Assembly (NCBI GenBank): GCA_963771025.1
Contig: CAVYRL010000005.1
Coordinates: 62,001-126,000, forward strand
Direction: 5' to 3'
Length of the DNA stretch: 64,000 nucleotides
From: Miltoncostaea sp963771025
GTDB taxonomy: Bacteria; Actinomycetota; Thermoleophilia; Miltoncostaeales; Miltoncostaeaceae
The position numbers and the translations under genes are program-made. Below, one piece after another: positions 27,339 through 36,313 of the stretch. How positions within the stretch are numbered: the stretch's first letter is position 1; the number at the start of each line of letters is the position of its first letter. The notes under the pieces are model-generated. The model ran no database searches. It saw only the letters and a list, made by a program, of their open reading frames with translations, and was not told the DNA's origin.

Positions 27339-28723
27339 TCCGCGCCGGCGGGGCCTTCGGACCCGGCCGGGTACTCCTCGAGGGGCGGGTTGCCCTTCGC
27401 CCACTCGGCGAGGATCGGCTCGACGATGCGCCAGCACTCCTCGGCCTCGTCGCCGCGGATGGAGAGGGTGGGGTCGCCGTGCAGCACGTCGAGGATCACC
27501 CGGCCGTAGGCCGTGACGTCCTGCGGGGCCAGGTTGCAGACCAGCGTCACCGGCTCGAGGTCGAAGAAGTCGCCCTCGCCGTTGATGGCCACGTGCAGCT
27601 CCAGGCGATCCGGGCTGAGGGCGAACATCAGCACGTTCGACCGGGGAGCCTCCTGCTGGCCGAAGGTGAGGTGCGGAGCCGCGCGGAAGCGGATGGCGAT
27701 GTGCTGGCGCAGCCCGCCCAGGGCCTTGCCGGTGCGCAGGACGAACGGGACGCCCTGCCACCGCGGGCTGTCCACGTGCAGGGTGACGGCCGCGAAGGTC
27801 TCGGTGCCCTTGGAGGCGTCGATGCCGAGCTCGTCGGCGTAGCTGGGCACGGGGCCGTCAGCGGCGGTGCCGGCGGTGTAGCGGGCGCGGATCGTCTGGG
27901 TGGCGATCTCGTCCGGCGTGGGGATGCGCACCGCCTTCAGCACCTCCACCTTCTTGTCGCGCAGGTCGTGCTCGTTGATCGTCTTGGGCCGCTCCATCGC
28001 GACGAGGGCCATCACCTGGAGCAGGTGGTTCTGGATCATGTCGCGCAGGGCGCCGGCGTTGTCGTAGTAGCCGGCGCGCCCCTCGAGGGCGAGGTCCTCG
28101 TCCCACACGATCTCGATCCGCTCCACGTGATGGCGGTTCCACAGCGGCTCGAACACCCGGTTGGCGAAGCGGATGCCCAGGATGTTCTGGACCGTCTGCT
28201 TCTCGAGGAAGTGGTCGATGCGATGGACCGCGCGCTCGGGGGCCGCCTTGGCCAGCAGCGCGTTGAGCCCCTGGGCCGACTTCAGGTCGTGGCCGAAGGG
28301 CTTCTCGATGACGATCGCCGAGTCGGCGGGCAGGCCGGCCCTGCCGATCGCCGTGATCGCGGCGCCGAACACCGGGGGCGGCAGCGCCAGGTAGATCACC
28401 GCCGGGCCCTCGCCCTCGGCGAGCGCTTTCGTGACCGCCGCAGGGTCGGCGGCGTCGCCGTGGACGAACGAGCAGGCGTCCGCGAGTGCCCTCGCGCCCT
28501 TCCTGGCGCTGGCGTCGCCGTGCGCGGTGACGGCGTCGAACACCCGCTTCTGGAAGGTGGCGTCGTCCCAATCGGGGCGATCCACGCCGACCAGGGTGAA
28601 GCCCTCGGGCAGCTTGCCCAGGTGCAGCAGGCCGGCGAGGCCGGGAAGCAGCAGGCGGGCGGCGAGGTCGCCGCCGGCGCCGAGCACGACCATGCGGCGG
28701 ATCTCGATCGCGGGAGTGCCCAT
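27278..28723 (-). CDS. zwf: glucose-6-phosphate dehydrogenase
   Basis: A 481-residue enzyme of the oxidative pentose phosphate pathway, oxidising glucose 6-phosphate to 6-phosphogluconolactone with NADP (or NAD). The N-terminal Rossmann motif is VVLGAGGDLAARLLLP, a variant of GASGDLA. The catalytic segment is HRIDHFLEKQTVQNIL, with the usual Tyr of RIDHYLGK replaced by Phe and the Gly by Glu. EKPFGHD binds substrate. Glu after Lys in RIDHFLEK is known in some actinobacterial paralogues. The next gene downstream overlaps it. No 6-phosphogluconolactonase, tkt or tal gene is nearby. Confidence 0.93.
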   Translation of the reverse strand: MGTPAIEIRRMVVLGAGGDLAARLLLPGLAGLLHLGKLPEGFTLVGVDRPDWDDATFQKRVFDAVTAHGDASARKGARALADACSFVHGDAADPAAVTKALAEGEGPAVIYLALPPPVFGAAITAIGRAGLPADSAIVIEKPFGHDLKSAQGLNALLAKAAPERAVHRIDHFLEKQTVQNILGIRFANRVFEPLWNRHHVERIEIVWDEDLALEGRAGYYDNAGALRDMIQNHLLQVMALVAMERPKTINEHDLRDKKVEVLKAVRIPTPDEIATQTIRARYTAGTAADGPVPSYADELGIDASKGTETFAAVTLHVDSPRWQGVPFVLRTGKALGGLRQHIAIRFRAAPHLTFGQQEAPRSNVLMFALSPDRLELHVAINGEGDFFDLEPVTLVCNLAPQDVTAYGRVILDVLHGDPTLSIRGDEAEECWRIVEPILAEWAKGNPPLEEYPAGSEGPAGAEWTEAIVPPATCADAEQIAP

Positions 28724-28856
28724 CCGCGCCAGCCTACCCTTCCCCGGAGCTTCGCGGAGATCACATCCCTCTCACTCATCGTGGCGGTGTCGGGCGCTCG
28801 CGGCGAGGCCGAAAAGGACGGTGAGTGCCCGTCGTCCTTGTCCCAGGAGTCCCGTC

Positions 28857-30209
28857 ATGAAGCGTTCCCCGCGCCGCCGCGCAGCGGGCGCCGTCGCCTC
28901 GGCGATCGGCGCGCTCGCGCTGCTCGCCCTGTTCGCGAGCTCCGCGCTCGCCAGCGAGCCGGCCACTTTCCGGCTGCTCGGCTCGGCGCCCATCTATTCG
29001 TCGGTCCAGCTGCACAAGGCCGATGGGGGCACCGTCAATGTGCGCCCGGCCCGCTACCACTACCGCATCACCACCGCCTCGGGAGTGACCGAGACGAGTG
29101 GCAACTGCGTGGACCTGTCGCACTACATCACCACGGGCAAGGACTACCAGGTGAACCTGGAGAGCGCGGCCGATGACCCTGCCCTCGGGAACCCCTCGTT
29201 CCTGGCGGCCGGCTGGCTGCTGTCGAAGGCCGACGACCTGATCGCGGCCGCCGACGACCCGGCCCTCGAGGCCGGCGCCCTCCAGGTGGCCGTGTGGCAG
29301 CTCTCGGGGCAGGCGCGCGATCTGGACGCCCCCTCGGGCGACGCCGCGCTCAACGCGCGCGTGGCCGAGCTGCGCGCGGCGGCCGCAGGCATGAGCGTGC
29401 CCTCCGCGTTGGCGGTCTCCGTGGCCGGTGGCGACACCTGCCTCTCCACCGCCGCCGCCGTGACCGTGACGGGCACGCCCGGAGCGGTGGTGGACCTCGC
29501 GGTGACGGCGGGCTCCGGCACCATCAGCCCGGCCCAGGTGACGCTCGACGAGAACGGCGTGGCCCAGGCCCAGCTGCGCTCGGACGTGGTCGGTCAGGTG
29601 ACCGTCTCGGCCACCACCTCGGCCCCGCTGCTGCTGCGGGCCACCAAGACCCCCGGCCAGAGCACCCCGCAGGACCAGCTGTTCGTGCGCCCGCGCACGC
29701 TCACCGAGACGGCCACCCACGGCTTCACGGACTGCGGCGTGGTGGTGTTCGGCCCGACCGGCCCCGGCCTCGTGGTGGCGCCGCCGCCGGTCGCGCCCGC
29801 CCCGGTGGAGCCCACCGAGCCGCCGCTGGTGATCTCGCTCGCGAGCCCGCGTCTGGCCGCCCCCGGCGGCGCGGCGGTGTACACGCTGCGCATCACCAAC
29901 AACGGCACGCGCACCGCGCGCGGCGTGACGGTGGCTCAGAAGGTCAGCTCGGGGCTGGTGCCGGTGAAGGCGAAGGGGCCCAAGGGCACGAGGTCCGGCG
30001 TCCGCCGTCACGCCGCCCGCTGGAAGGTCTCGGCGCTGCGCGCGGGGCGCACCGCGACGCTCACCCTCAGGGTGCGCGTGGCCCGCGGCCTGGCCGGCAA
30101 CATCAGCCATTCCACGGCCTCCGTGAGGGGATCCGGCAGCGCCCGCGCCAAGGATTCGGGCAGCACCGCGATCGTCCGCAAGGTCGGAAAGATCGAGCAG
30201 GGTTTCTGA
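28857..30209 (+). CDS. Cys-Gln thioester-forming surface protein
   Basis: A 450-residue exported protein, ATG 28857 behind AGGAG at 8 nt, with a signal peptide ending ASSALA. Residues about 40-150 match a thioester domain: Cys in SGNCVDLSHYI and Gln in LQVAVWQLSG are placed to form the internal Cys-Gln thioester that lets such adhesins bond covalently to host or surface amines. An Ig-like domain follows (about 180-275). A Pro-rich linker (VAPPPVAPAPVEP) leads to a DUF11-like domain (about 320-430, VYTLRITNNGTRTARGVTV). No LPXTG motif or C-terminal membrane helix is seen, so wall attachment is unexplained. Confidence 0.85.
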   Translation: MKRSPRRRAAGAVASAIGALALLALFASSALASEPATFRLLGSAPIYSSVQLHKADGGTVNVRPARYHYRITTASGVTETSGNCVDLSHYITTGKDYQVNLESAADDPALGNPSFLAAGWLLSKADDLIAAADDPALEAGALQVAVWQLSGQARDLDAPSGDAALNARVAELRAAAAGMSVPSALAVSVAGGDTCLSTAAAVTVTGTPGAVVDLAVTAGSGTISPAQVTLDENGVAQAQLRSDVVGQVTVSATTSAPLLLRATKTPGQSTPQDQLFVRPRTLTETATHGFTDCGVVVFGPTGPGLVVAPPPVAPAPVEPTEPPLVISLASPRLAAPGGAAVYTLRITNNGTRTARGVTVAQKVSSGLVPVKAKGPKGTRSGVRRHAARWKVSALRAGRTATLTLRVRVARGLAGNISHSTASVRGSGSARAKDSGSTAIVRKVGKIEQGF

Positions 30210-30264
30210 CCCGAACGTCGGAAAGTTCGCAAAGTGCCAGATCGGACATCACGCTCACCACGCT

Positions 30265-30282
30265 CTTGGCCGACGGGCCAAG
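30265..30282 (+). terminator. possible hairpin terminator
   Basis: CTTGGCC and GGCCAAG form a 7-bp stem with a 4-nt loop 56 nt after the thioester-protein stop. There is no U-tract. Confidence 0.4.
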
Positions 30283-30369
30283 GGCGGGGTGGCGTGACAT
30301 CTGCCAACCTCACCTACCGGACGCATCGTGCCGATGTGTTCCGGACACCCACGTGAAGAGGGGGAACCG

Positions 30370-30555
30370 TTGAGCGCAGACGTCATCTTCGATCCCGCCG
30401 CGGAGCTCGAGCGGGCGACCAGCGACTACCTGGCCGTGTCCCGCAACTCGCACCTCTATGGCACCGCCTCGGACTACGAGGTGGCTGAGCGCCGTGCGTG
30501 GGACCGCATGGCCGAGGCCGCCGCAGCGGTAGAGGCGGCCGCCTCAGCGGCGTAG
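30370..30555 (+). CDS. small hypothetical protein, Ala/Glu-rich
   Basis: A 61-residue acidic, helical protein (start LSADVIFDPAAELERATSDY, end Ala-rich helix). The TTG at 30370 is preceded by a purine-rich GAGGGGGAA ribosome site. An in-frame ATG at 30328 would add 14 residues without such a site. Codon third positions are GC-rich as in real genes here. No family is recognised. Confidence 0.55.
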   Translation: MSADVIFDPAAELERATSDYLAVSRNSHLYGTASDYEVAERRAWDRMAEAAAAVEAAASAA

Positions 30556-30568
30556 CCGGACCCCGGCT

Positions 30569-32068
30569 TCACGAGGTACCGACGGCCTGGATGCGCTCGC
30601 GCATCCAGGCCGTCGCTGTTCGTGCGTCGTCTGCGACCGAGGCGACCGCGCCGTCGGGACGCACCAGCACCGCTCCGCTGTCGCTGCCGAGCGCCTCGGC
30701 GATGCGATCGTCCACAACGGCCCGGGTGACGGTGAGCGGGAAGCCGTTGGGCCCGCCGAAGGTGTCGGGCGCCGCGTCCTTGGCCGCGTCCCCCAGCAGC
30801 ACCAGCTCGGCCTCGGCCCCCGGTGAGAGCGGCCACACCGCTCCCGAGCGCGCCCCGTGGCGGTGGCCGGTGTCGTCGGCCAGGGGACCGTCGCCGTAGC
30901 TGACCGCCTCCTCGGTGAGGAAGGCGATGAAGTTGCGGCGCAGCACGGGCATCGAGAGCGCGATGGGGGCGACGTGGTCGCGGGCCAGGCGCGCGGCGCC
31001 GGTGGCCATCGCGGCCTTCAGCAGCAGCCCGGACTGCTTGACCACGGCCGCCCCGACCGGGTGGCGCTCGTCCTGGTAGGTCGCCAGCAGGCTCTCGGGC
31101 GCGGCGCCCCGTTGGACGAGGGCGATCTTCCAGGCGAGGTTGGCCGCGTCCTGCATGCCCGTGTTCATGCCCTGGCCGCCGGCCGGGCTGTGGACGTGGG
31201 CGGCGTCGCCCGCCAGCACCACGCGCCCGTGCACGTACTGGGCGACCTGGCGCTCGTTGACCCCGAAGTCGGAGGTCCAGTGCGAGGTGGTGATCTTCCA
31301 GCCGAGGTCGGTGTGGGAGTCGAGCACCGCCTGCACCTCCCCGGGCGTGAACGTGCTCGCCTCGCCCTCCTGGGCCCCGCCACCGAGCTCGGCGATCAGG
31401 CGCCAGCGGCCGGAGCCCATGGGAAAGAGGGCCGCGATGCCCCTGTTGACGCGGATCTGGATGCGGTGCTCGTCGAGCGCCGGCCCGGGGGCGATCTCGA
31501 AGTCGGCCAGCATCCAGCGCTGGGCGACCGTCTGCCCGGGGAACTCGAGGTTCAGGGTGTGGCGCGCGAGCGAATGCGATCCGTCGCAGGCCACCAGCCA
31601 GGGCGTGCGCATCTGCTCGGTCCCCTCGGGCCCGGCGATCTCGCAGGTGACGCCGTCGTCGTCGGTCGCGAAGCCGGTCAGCGCGGTGCGGCGCTCCACC
31701 CTCACTCCGAGCTCCTCGAGCCGGGTGAGCAGGATCCTCTCGGTGGCGCTCTGGGGGATCAGCACGCACGCCGGCGCGCCCTCGGGGTCGGAGGGGATCT
31801 CGACCTCGATCGTGCGCCCCGTGCCCAGGCGCAGCATCACCCCGTGCAGCACCGGGTGCTCGGCCGAGAAGCGGCCGGGCGGCAGGATCGGCGCGAGCGT
31901 CTCCATCGTCCGCTGCCACACCACGAGCGCCTTCGAGAGGTCGGTCGGGGCCTCGTCCCTGTCGATGATCCGCACCGGCGTGCCGTGGCGCGCGAGCATC
32001 AGCGCGGCCGTCAGGCCCACCGGTCCGGCGCCCGCCACGAGCACCGCCGACGTTGCGGAATCGGTCAC
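30569..32068 (-). CDS. FAD-dependent aromatic monooxygenase (PheA/TfdB/RdmE type)
   Basis: A 499-residue flavoprotein hydroxylase. The start is GTG 32068, 7 nt after GGAGG. The N-terminal FAD-binding motif is VLVAGAGPVGLTAALMLARHG. The DG motif appears as WLVACDGSHSLARH, and the second FAD motif as GRVVLAGDAAHVHSPAGGQG followed by MNTGMQDAANLAWKIA. A C-terminal thioredoxin-like domain (about 390-499) is typical of phenol 2-monooxygenase-like members. It would use NAD(P)H and O2 to hydroxylate an aromatic or polyketide substrate that cannot be named. Confidence 0.9.
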   Translation of the reverse strand: MTDSATSAVLVAGAGPVGLTAALMLARHGTPVRIIDRDEAPTDLSKALVVWQRTMETLAPILPPGRFSAEHPVLHGVMLRLGTGRTIEVEIPSDPEGAPACVLIPQSATERILLTRLEELGVRVERRTALTGFATDDDGVTCEIAGPEGTEQMRTPWLVACDGSHSLARHTLNLEFPGQTVAQRWMLADFEIAPGPALDEHRIQIRVNRGIAALFPMGSGRWRLIAELGGGAQEGEASTFTPGEVQAVLDSHTDLGWKITTSHWTSDFGVNERQVAQYVHGRVVLAGDAAHVHSPAGGQGMNTGMQDAANLAWKIALVQRGAAPESLLATYQDERHPVGAAVVKQSGLLLKAAMATGAARLARDHVAPIALSMPVLRRNFIAFLTEEAVSYGDGPLADDTGHRHGARSGAVWPLSPGAEAELVLLGDAAKDAAPDTFGGPNGFPLTVTRAVVDDRIAEALGSDSGAVLVRPDGAVASVADDARTATAWMRERIQAVGTS

Positions 32069-32150
32069 TGACGATCCTCCGGGGCGCACGTTCTGGGCAC
32101 GGACAGCGCGCAGTGTCTCGCGGCGGCCGTCAACCTGGCAACATCACCAC

Positions 32151-33023
32151 ATGGACTTCCTGCATTGGGACGAGAAGCCCACGGATCTTCGCGACCCGGT
32201 GATGATCAGCGCCTTCGGCGGATGGAACGACGCGGCCGCCGCGGCCTCGGGCGCCGTCGTCTACATCGGCGAGCAGTTCGGGGCCCGTCGCGTGGCCTCG
32301 ATCGACCCCGAGGAGTTCTACGACTTCCAGGCCACCCGGCCGCTGATCGACCTGAGCTCGCCCGAGGGGTCGTCGATCATGTGGCCCGAGGTGGAGCTGC
32401 TGGTGGCGCGCCCGCCGGACGGCCCGCACGACCTGCTGCTGGTGGCCGGCGCCGAGCCGTCGATGCGCTGGCAGACCTTCTCGCGCGTGGTGCTGGACGC
32501 CGCCGAGTCGCTGGGCGTGAAGCGCGTCGTGATGCTCGGCTCCCTGCTCGCCGACGTGGTGCACAGCCACCCGGTGCGCCTCACGGGGATCTCCTCGGAC
32601 CCCGCCTTCATCAGCGGCCTCGACTTCCGCGACCCGAGCTACGCCGGGCCGACGGGCATCGTCGGCGTGCTGCACCACTTCGCCGCCGCGCGCGGCATGG
32701 AGACCGTCTCCATCTGGGCGCCGGTCTCCCACTACGCCGCCGGCCTGACCAACTCCAAGGGCAGCCTCGCGCTGGTGCGCGCGCTCGACACGGTCGCCGG
32801 GGTCGGCGTGGACGTCGGCGAGCTGGAGGAGGCCGCCGCGGCCTTCGAGGGCCAGGTGGCCCGGGCCGTCGAGTCGGAGCCGCGCCTGCGTCAGCTGGTC
32901 GAGCAGCTCGAGGACGCCGCGGGCCGGGTGGAGGAGCAGAGCGACCAGGGTCCGCTGCCGACCGGCGACGAGCTGGCCGCCGAGCTCGAGCGATTCCTGC
33001 GGGAGCGCGACGACCCCGGCTGA
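32151..33023 (+). CDS. PAC2-family (proteasome assembly chaperone-like) protein
   Basis: A 290-residue protein beginning at ATG 32151. PAC2 marks are the opening DPVMISAFGGWNDAAAAASG, the strand LLVAGAEPSMRWQTF, VVMLGSLLADVVHSHPVRLTG with its following glycines, and GPTGIVGVLHHFAAARGM. The C-terminal 70 residues form an acidic coiled-coil-like helix. PAC2 proteins are common in actinobacteria. Some genomes have them beside proteasome or Pup genes, but none are in this window. It converges on the VanW gene. Confidence 0.88.
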   Translation: MDFLHWDEKPTDLRDPVMISAFGGWNDAAAAASGAVVYIGEQFGARRVASIDPEEFYDFQATRPLIDLSSPEGSSIMWPEVELLVARPPDGPHDLLLVAGAEPSMRWQTFSRVVLDAAESLGVKRVVMLGSLLADVVHSHPVRLTGISSDPAFISGLDFRDPSYAGPTGIVGVLHHFAAARGMETVSIWAPVSHYAAGLTNSKGSLALVRALDTVAGVGVDVGELEEAAAAFEGQVARAVESEPRLRQLVEQLEDAAGRVEEQSDQGPLPTGDELAAELERFLRERDDPG

Positions 33024-33037
33024 GCCGGCGGGACGGG

Positions 33038-34663
33038 CTAGTGGCCCGCGGGCGGGGCCACGTAGTTCCAGAACCAGCTCTCGTCGCGGGTCTTCTCGGC
33101 CCCGCGGTACACCTTGCGCGTGTAGACGACGCGGAACGCGGTCCCGGCCGTCGGGTCCGAGGGCGTCGTGGTGGTGGTGACGCGCCGGCCGAGGCTCGCC
33201 GAGTACATCTTCACGGTCACCCCGGTCTGAGCGGCCGAGACCTTCAGCAGGATCGCGGCCGGCCAGTCGTTCTTCACCACGAGCTCGGGGCCGCCCCACG
33301 ACACGGTCGCCTCGCGGCCGGGCGGGTAGCGGGTGATCCAGAACGAGTGCGGCGTGTGCGCCAGCAGGTCGAGCCCCGCGAAGAAGGACGCGTTGAAGAC
33401 CGTGGTGGCCATCTGGCTCACGCCGCCGCCGACCGCGTCCTCCAGCTCGTTGCTGTTCTTGATCTGGGGGGCCTCCACGAAACCCCTGGCCTTGGTGCGC
33501 TCGCCGAGCGCCGTGTTGAGCGAGAACGTCGCGCCCGCGGGGATGATCGTGCCGTCCAGGATCTGAGCGGCGCGGGTGATGTTGACCACCCGCGGCTGGC
33601 AGCAGATGTAGGGCGTGGTGAAATCGCTCACCAGGGTGCGGATGCGCATCGCGCGGGCCTCGGCGGTGGTGCGGGACGGCGCCACCGCGACCACCGGCAG
33701 CCGCACGTCGGCGCGGCCCTTGTGCCCCACGATGCGCTTCGCGAGCCGCTTCGCATCGATCTTCCGGCCGTCGCGCGAGGGCGTGACGCTGACGCTCGTG
33801 CCCTCGACGGCGAAACCCGCCGACTCGGCGGATCGCAGGATCGGCGCGAAGGTGGGCCGCACGCGCGCCTCGATCGCCCGCGGGTCGAGCGCCACCGAGA
33901 TGCCGCCGCTCTTCGAGGCCGGAAAGCGCAGTGCGGCGCGCAGCTGGGCGGGCGTGATGACCGCCTCGCGCCCGGCGGCGACGACCGACACCGAGTGGGC
34001 GGTGAGGGCGAGGGCCGCGTCGCGGGCGGCGGCGGCGTCGGCGTCGCTCACCGAGGGGGCCACGGGCGCGACCGGCACCGTGACGGCGTCCGGCAGCGTG
34101 GTGATGCGCCGCGTCAGCTCGACCGTGTCCACCGCCTCGCCGGGCCGGGCGGCGGTCATCACGATCGTGCCCCCCTTGACGCGCACGGTGGCGGCCCGGC
34201 CCGAGGTGTCCACCGCCTCGGCGACGGCGGTGCTGGCCGAGCGGGCGGCGGCCGGGCTGGCGCGGAACGTCAGGGGGACCTCGCGGGTCTGCTCGAGCCC
34301 GACCTCCGCCCGGATGCGGCCGAACAGGGACGGGTTCTTCACGGCCTGCTGCACGGCGAGCTGCGCGCGCGGCACCGGGGCCAGCCGCGAGTAGGGCACC
34401 TGGACGGGGAAGTCGGCGTCGCCCGGGCGCTCGATGGTGATGCTGCCCGAGGGCGCCCTCGCGCCCGCCAGCACGGCGCGCCGGGCCTCGTCGGCGCTCA
34501 GGCCGCCGACCGCGATGCCCGCGATCGAGACGCCCACGGGCACCCGGTCGGCGGGCGCGGTGAGCAGGCGAACGGTGACGATGCCGACCGCACCCAGCAC
34601 CAGCACGAGGCCGGCGATCAGGGCGACGAGCGTCTCGGGTCGTCGCGGTCGGGGCAGGCGCAC
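33038..34663 (-). CDS. VanW-family protein with peptidoglycan-binding-like repeats
   Basis: A 541-residue membrane-anchored protein, GTG start at 34663. A basic N-terminus and one helix (about 13-35) are followed by two YoaR/PG-binding-4-like domains (about 40-330). The VanW domain follows (about 360-480, TRAAQILDGTIIPAGATFSL and VGGGVSQMATTVFNASFFAGL, given here in parts), where the usual GGGxCQxST Cys is a Ser. A beta-rich G5-like tail ends the protein. These proteins probably bind or remodel the cell wall; the enzymatic role of VanW domains is unsettled. Confidence 0.87.
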   Translation of the reverse strand: MRLPRPRRPETLVALIAGLVLVLGAVGIVTVRLLTAPADRVPVGVSIAGIAVGGLSADEARRAVLAGARAPSGSITIERPGDADFPVQVPYSRLAPVPRAQLAVQQAVKNPSLFGRIRAEVGLEQTREVPLTFRASPAAARSASTAVAEAVDTSGRAATVRVKGGTIVMTAARPGEAVDTVELTRRITTLPDAVTVPVAPVAPSVSDADAAAARDAALALTAHSVSVVAAGREAVITPAQLRAALRFPASKSGGISVALDPRAIEARVRPTFAPILRSAESAGFAVEGTSVSVTPSRDGRKIDAKRLAKRIVGHKGRADVRLPVVAVAPSRTTAEARAMRIRTLVSDFTTPYICCQPRVVNITRAAQILDGTIIPAGATFSLNTALGERTKARGFVEAPQIKNSNELEDAVGGGVSQMATTVFNASFFAGLDLLAHTPHSFWITRYPPGREATVSWGGPELVVKNDWPAAILLKVSAAQTGVTVKMYSASLGRRVTTTTTPSDPTAGTAFRVVYTRKVYRGAEKTRDESWFWNYVAPPAGH

Positions 34664-34717
34664 GACGCCCGAGTGTGCCAGCTCTCGCCCGCGCCCCCGA
34701 GCCGGGGGGTCGGGCGG

Positions 34718-35077
34718 CTACCTGCGGCCGGGCACCCGGTCGGTCACCAGGCCGCGGGCGCGGTCGAGGCCGCGGGCCAGCAGATCGTTGGCGCTCTGGC
34801 GCAGTTCGTGGCGGGCGACCAGGCGGTCGAGGTCGCGGCGCGTCTGCGCGGCGGCCACCCGCTCGCGGGAGCGCTCGTAGCGATCCACGGCCCGTGCGCA
34901 GCGGCGCGAGGTGGCCGGGTCGTCGCCCCGCGCGAGCGCGGCGCAGGCCCTCTCGGCCAGATCGTCCAGCATGCTCTCCGCCCGCAGGCGCGAGCGCTGG
35001 AGGGCGGCGCGGCGCCGTGCCGAGAGCCACACGATCCCGGCGGCCACCAGGCCGGCGCAGAGGAGCAGTTCCATCAT
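34718..35077 (-). CDS. small membrane-anchored Arg-rich hypothetical protein
   Basis: 119 residues from ATG 35077 (or the next codon, also ATG). One N-terminal helix (LLLCAGLVAAGIVWL) is followed by a long, highly charged helical region rich in Arg and Glu that could form a coiled coil. No family is recognised. It lies between the VanW and MarP-type genes on the same strand (22-nt gap to MarP), so it may be cotranscribed and envelope-related. Confidence 0.6.
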   Translation of the reverse strand: MMELLLCAGLVAAGIVWLSARRRAALQRSRLRAESMLDDLAERACAALARGDDPATSRRCARAVDRYERSRERVAAAQTRRDLDRLVARHELRQSANDLLARGLDRARGLVTDRVPGRR

Positions 35078-35099
35078 CGGGGGATCGTACCGCAGAGTC

Positions 35100-36239
35100 T
35101 CACCCGCACGGACCCGACGAGACCGGGTGCAACCGCGCCGAGAGGGCGGTGCGAATCGCGCTCAGGGGCACCGCCGCCCCCGAGGATCCGTCCGCCGACC
35201 CGCCGAAGATCATCGCCACCACCTGGCCGGTCGCGTTGACGATCGGGCCGCCGCTGCTGCCGGGCCCGAGGGTGCCGCGGGTGACGACCACGCTGCGCAC
35301 CGTGCCGCCCTGGCCGTAGGCGTTGGTCGTGACCACGGTGCGCGGTGGTGCGGCCGTGCCGGCGAGCGCGGTGAGCGGGCCGCCCTTGGGGTAGCCGAGC
35401 AGGGTCACCGAGATCGGGCCGGCCGGGGTCAGGCCGAGGGAGAGGGTCGGCAGGCCGAGACCCTCCACGCGCATCAGGGCGACGTCGTTGGTGGGATCCA
35501 CGTAGACCGGCTCGGCGCCGAGAGAGGGTCGCCCGGCGATGGTCACGCGGGTGTCATTCTGGCCCGCGATCACGTGCGCGTTGGTCGCGACCAGGTCGTT
35601 GCCCACGACCCAGCCGGAGCCCTGCTTGATCAGGCCGCAGCCGCTGCCGCGCAGCTCCACCACGCTCGCGCGCGCCTGGCGCGCGCCGGGGCTGCGCGCC
35701 ACCGAGGGGTCGGGCTCGGGGAGCGCCGCGGCGGGCAGCGGGATGATCGGGAACACGTCGATGCGCGCCAGCGAGCCCAGCACCTCGTCGGGCGGCGCGA
35801 CGCGCAGGGCCGTGCTGAGGATGCGCGACTCGCGCACCTGGTTGCGGAACTCGACGGCGCGGTCGCCGGGCTGCAGCACCACCACGGCGGCCAGCAGCCA
35901 GGCCAGGCTCAGGCCGAGCGCCGCCCCCACGAACAGGCCGCCGCCGCGGTCCACGGCCCGGGCCGGCCCGCGCGCGACCGCGCGCCGCAGGGGGCGCGCG
36001 AGGGCCAGCAGCAGCGTCTGCACCAGCACCGCGCCCAGGATGGCGCCCGCGAGGGCGACCAGCGGCAGCCACTGCGACTCGCGCCCGCCCGGCAGCAGCA
36101 CGGGCGCCAGGCGCGAGCCGGCGATGGCCCCCACCGCGAGGCCGGTCAGCGAGAGGATCTGCTCGAGCATCCCGCGCCCGGCCCCGAGCAGCGCCCAGAC
36201 GGCGATCCACGCGACCACGATCCAGTCGAGCGCGGTCAT
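35100..36239 (-). CDS. MarP-like membrane serine protease (CvpA + trypsin-like domain)
   Basis: A 379-residue protein. Four N-terminal helices (about 1-125) form a CvpA/colicin V production-like membrane domain. The extracytoplasmic chymotrypsin-like domain (about 190-379) has its triad in LVATNAHVIAG (His), VDPTNDVALM (Asp) and LGPGSSGGPIVN (Ser). Two Cys residues (near 200 and at the C-terminus, GPCG) could form the disulfide known in MarP. In mycobacteria MarP protects intrabacterial pH under acid stress by acting on a wall hydrolase. A similar envelope role is likely here. Confidence 0.92.
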   Translation of the reverse strand: MTALDWIVVAWIAVWALLGAGRGMLEQILSLTGLAVGAIAGSRLAPVLLPGGRESQWLPLVALAGAILGAVLVQTLLLALARPLRRAVARGPARAVDRGGGLFVGAALGLSLAWLLAAVVVLQPGDRAVEFRNQVRESRILSTALRVAPPDEVLGSLARIDVFPIIPLPAAALPEPDPSVARSPGARQARASVVELRGSGCGLIKQGSGWVVGNDLVATNAHVIAGQNDTRVTIAGRPSLGAEPVYVDPTNDVALMRVEGLGLPTLSLGLTPAGPISVTLLGYPKGGPLTALAGTAAPPRTVVTTNAYGQGGTVRSVVVTRGTLGPGSSGGPIVNATGQVVAMIFGGSADGSSGAAVPLSAIRTALSARLHPVSSGPCG

Positions 36240-36313
36240 GGCCCCGGCCGGGGCGCGCGCGGAGCGCGCGACCTACGCTGTGTCGGTCCTCGAGTGCGAG
36301 ATGGGAGGCCCGG

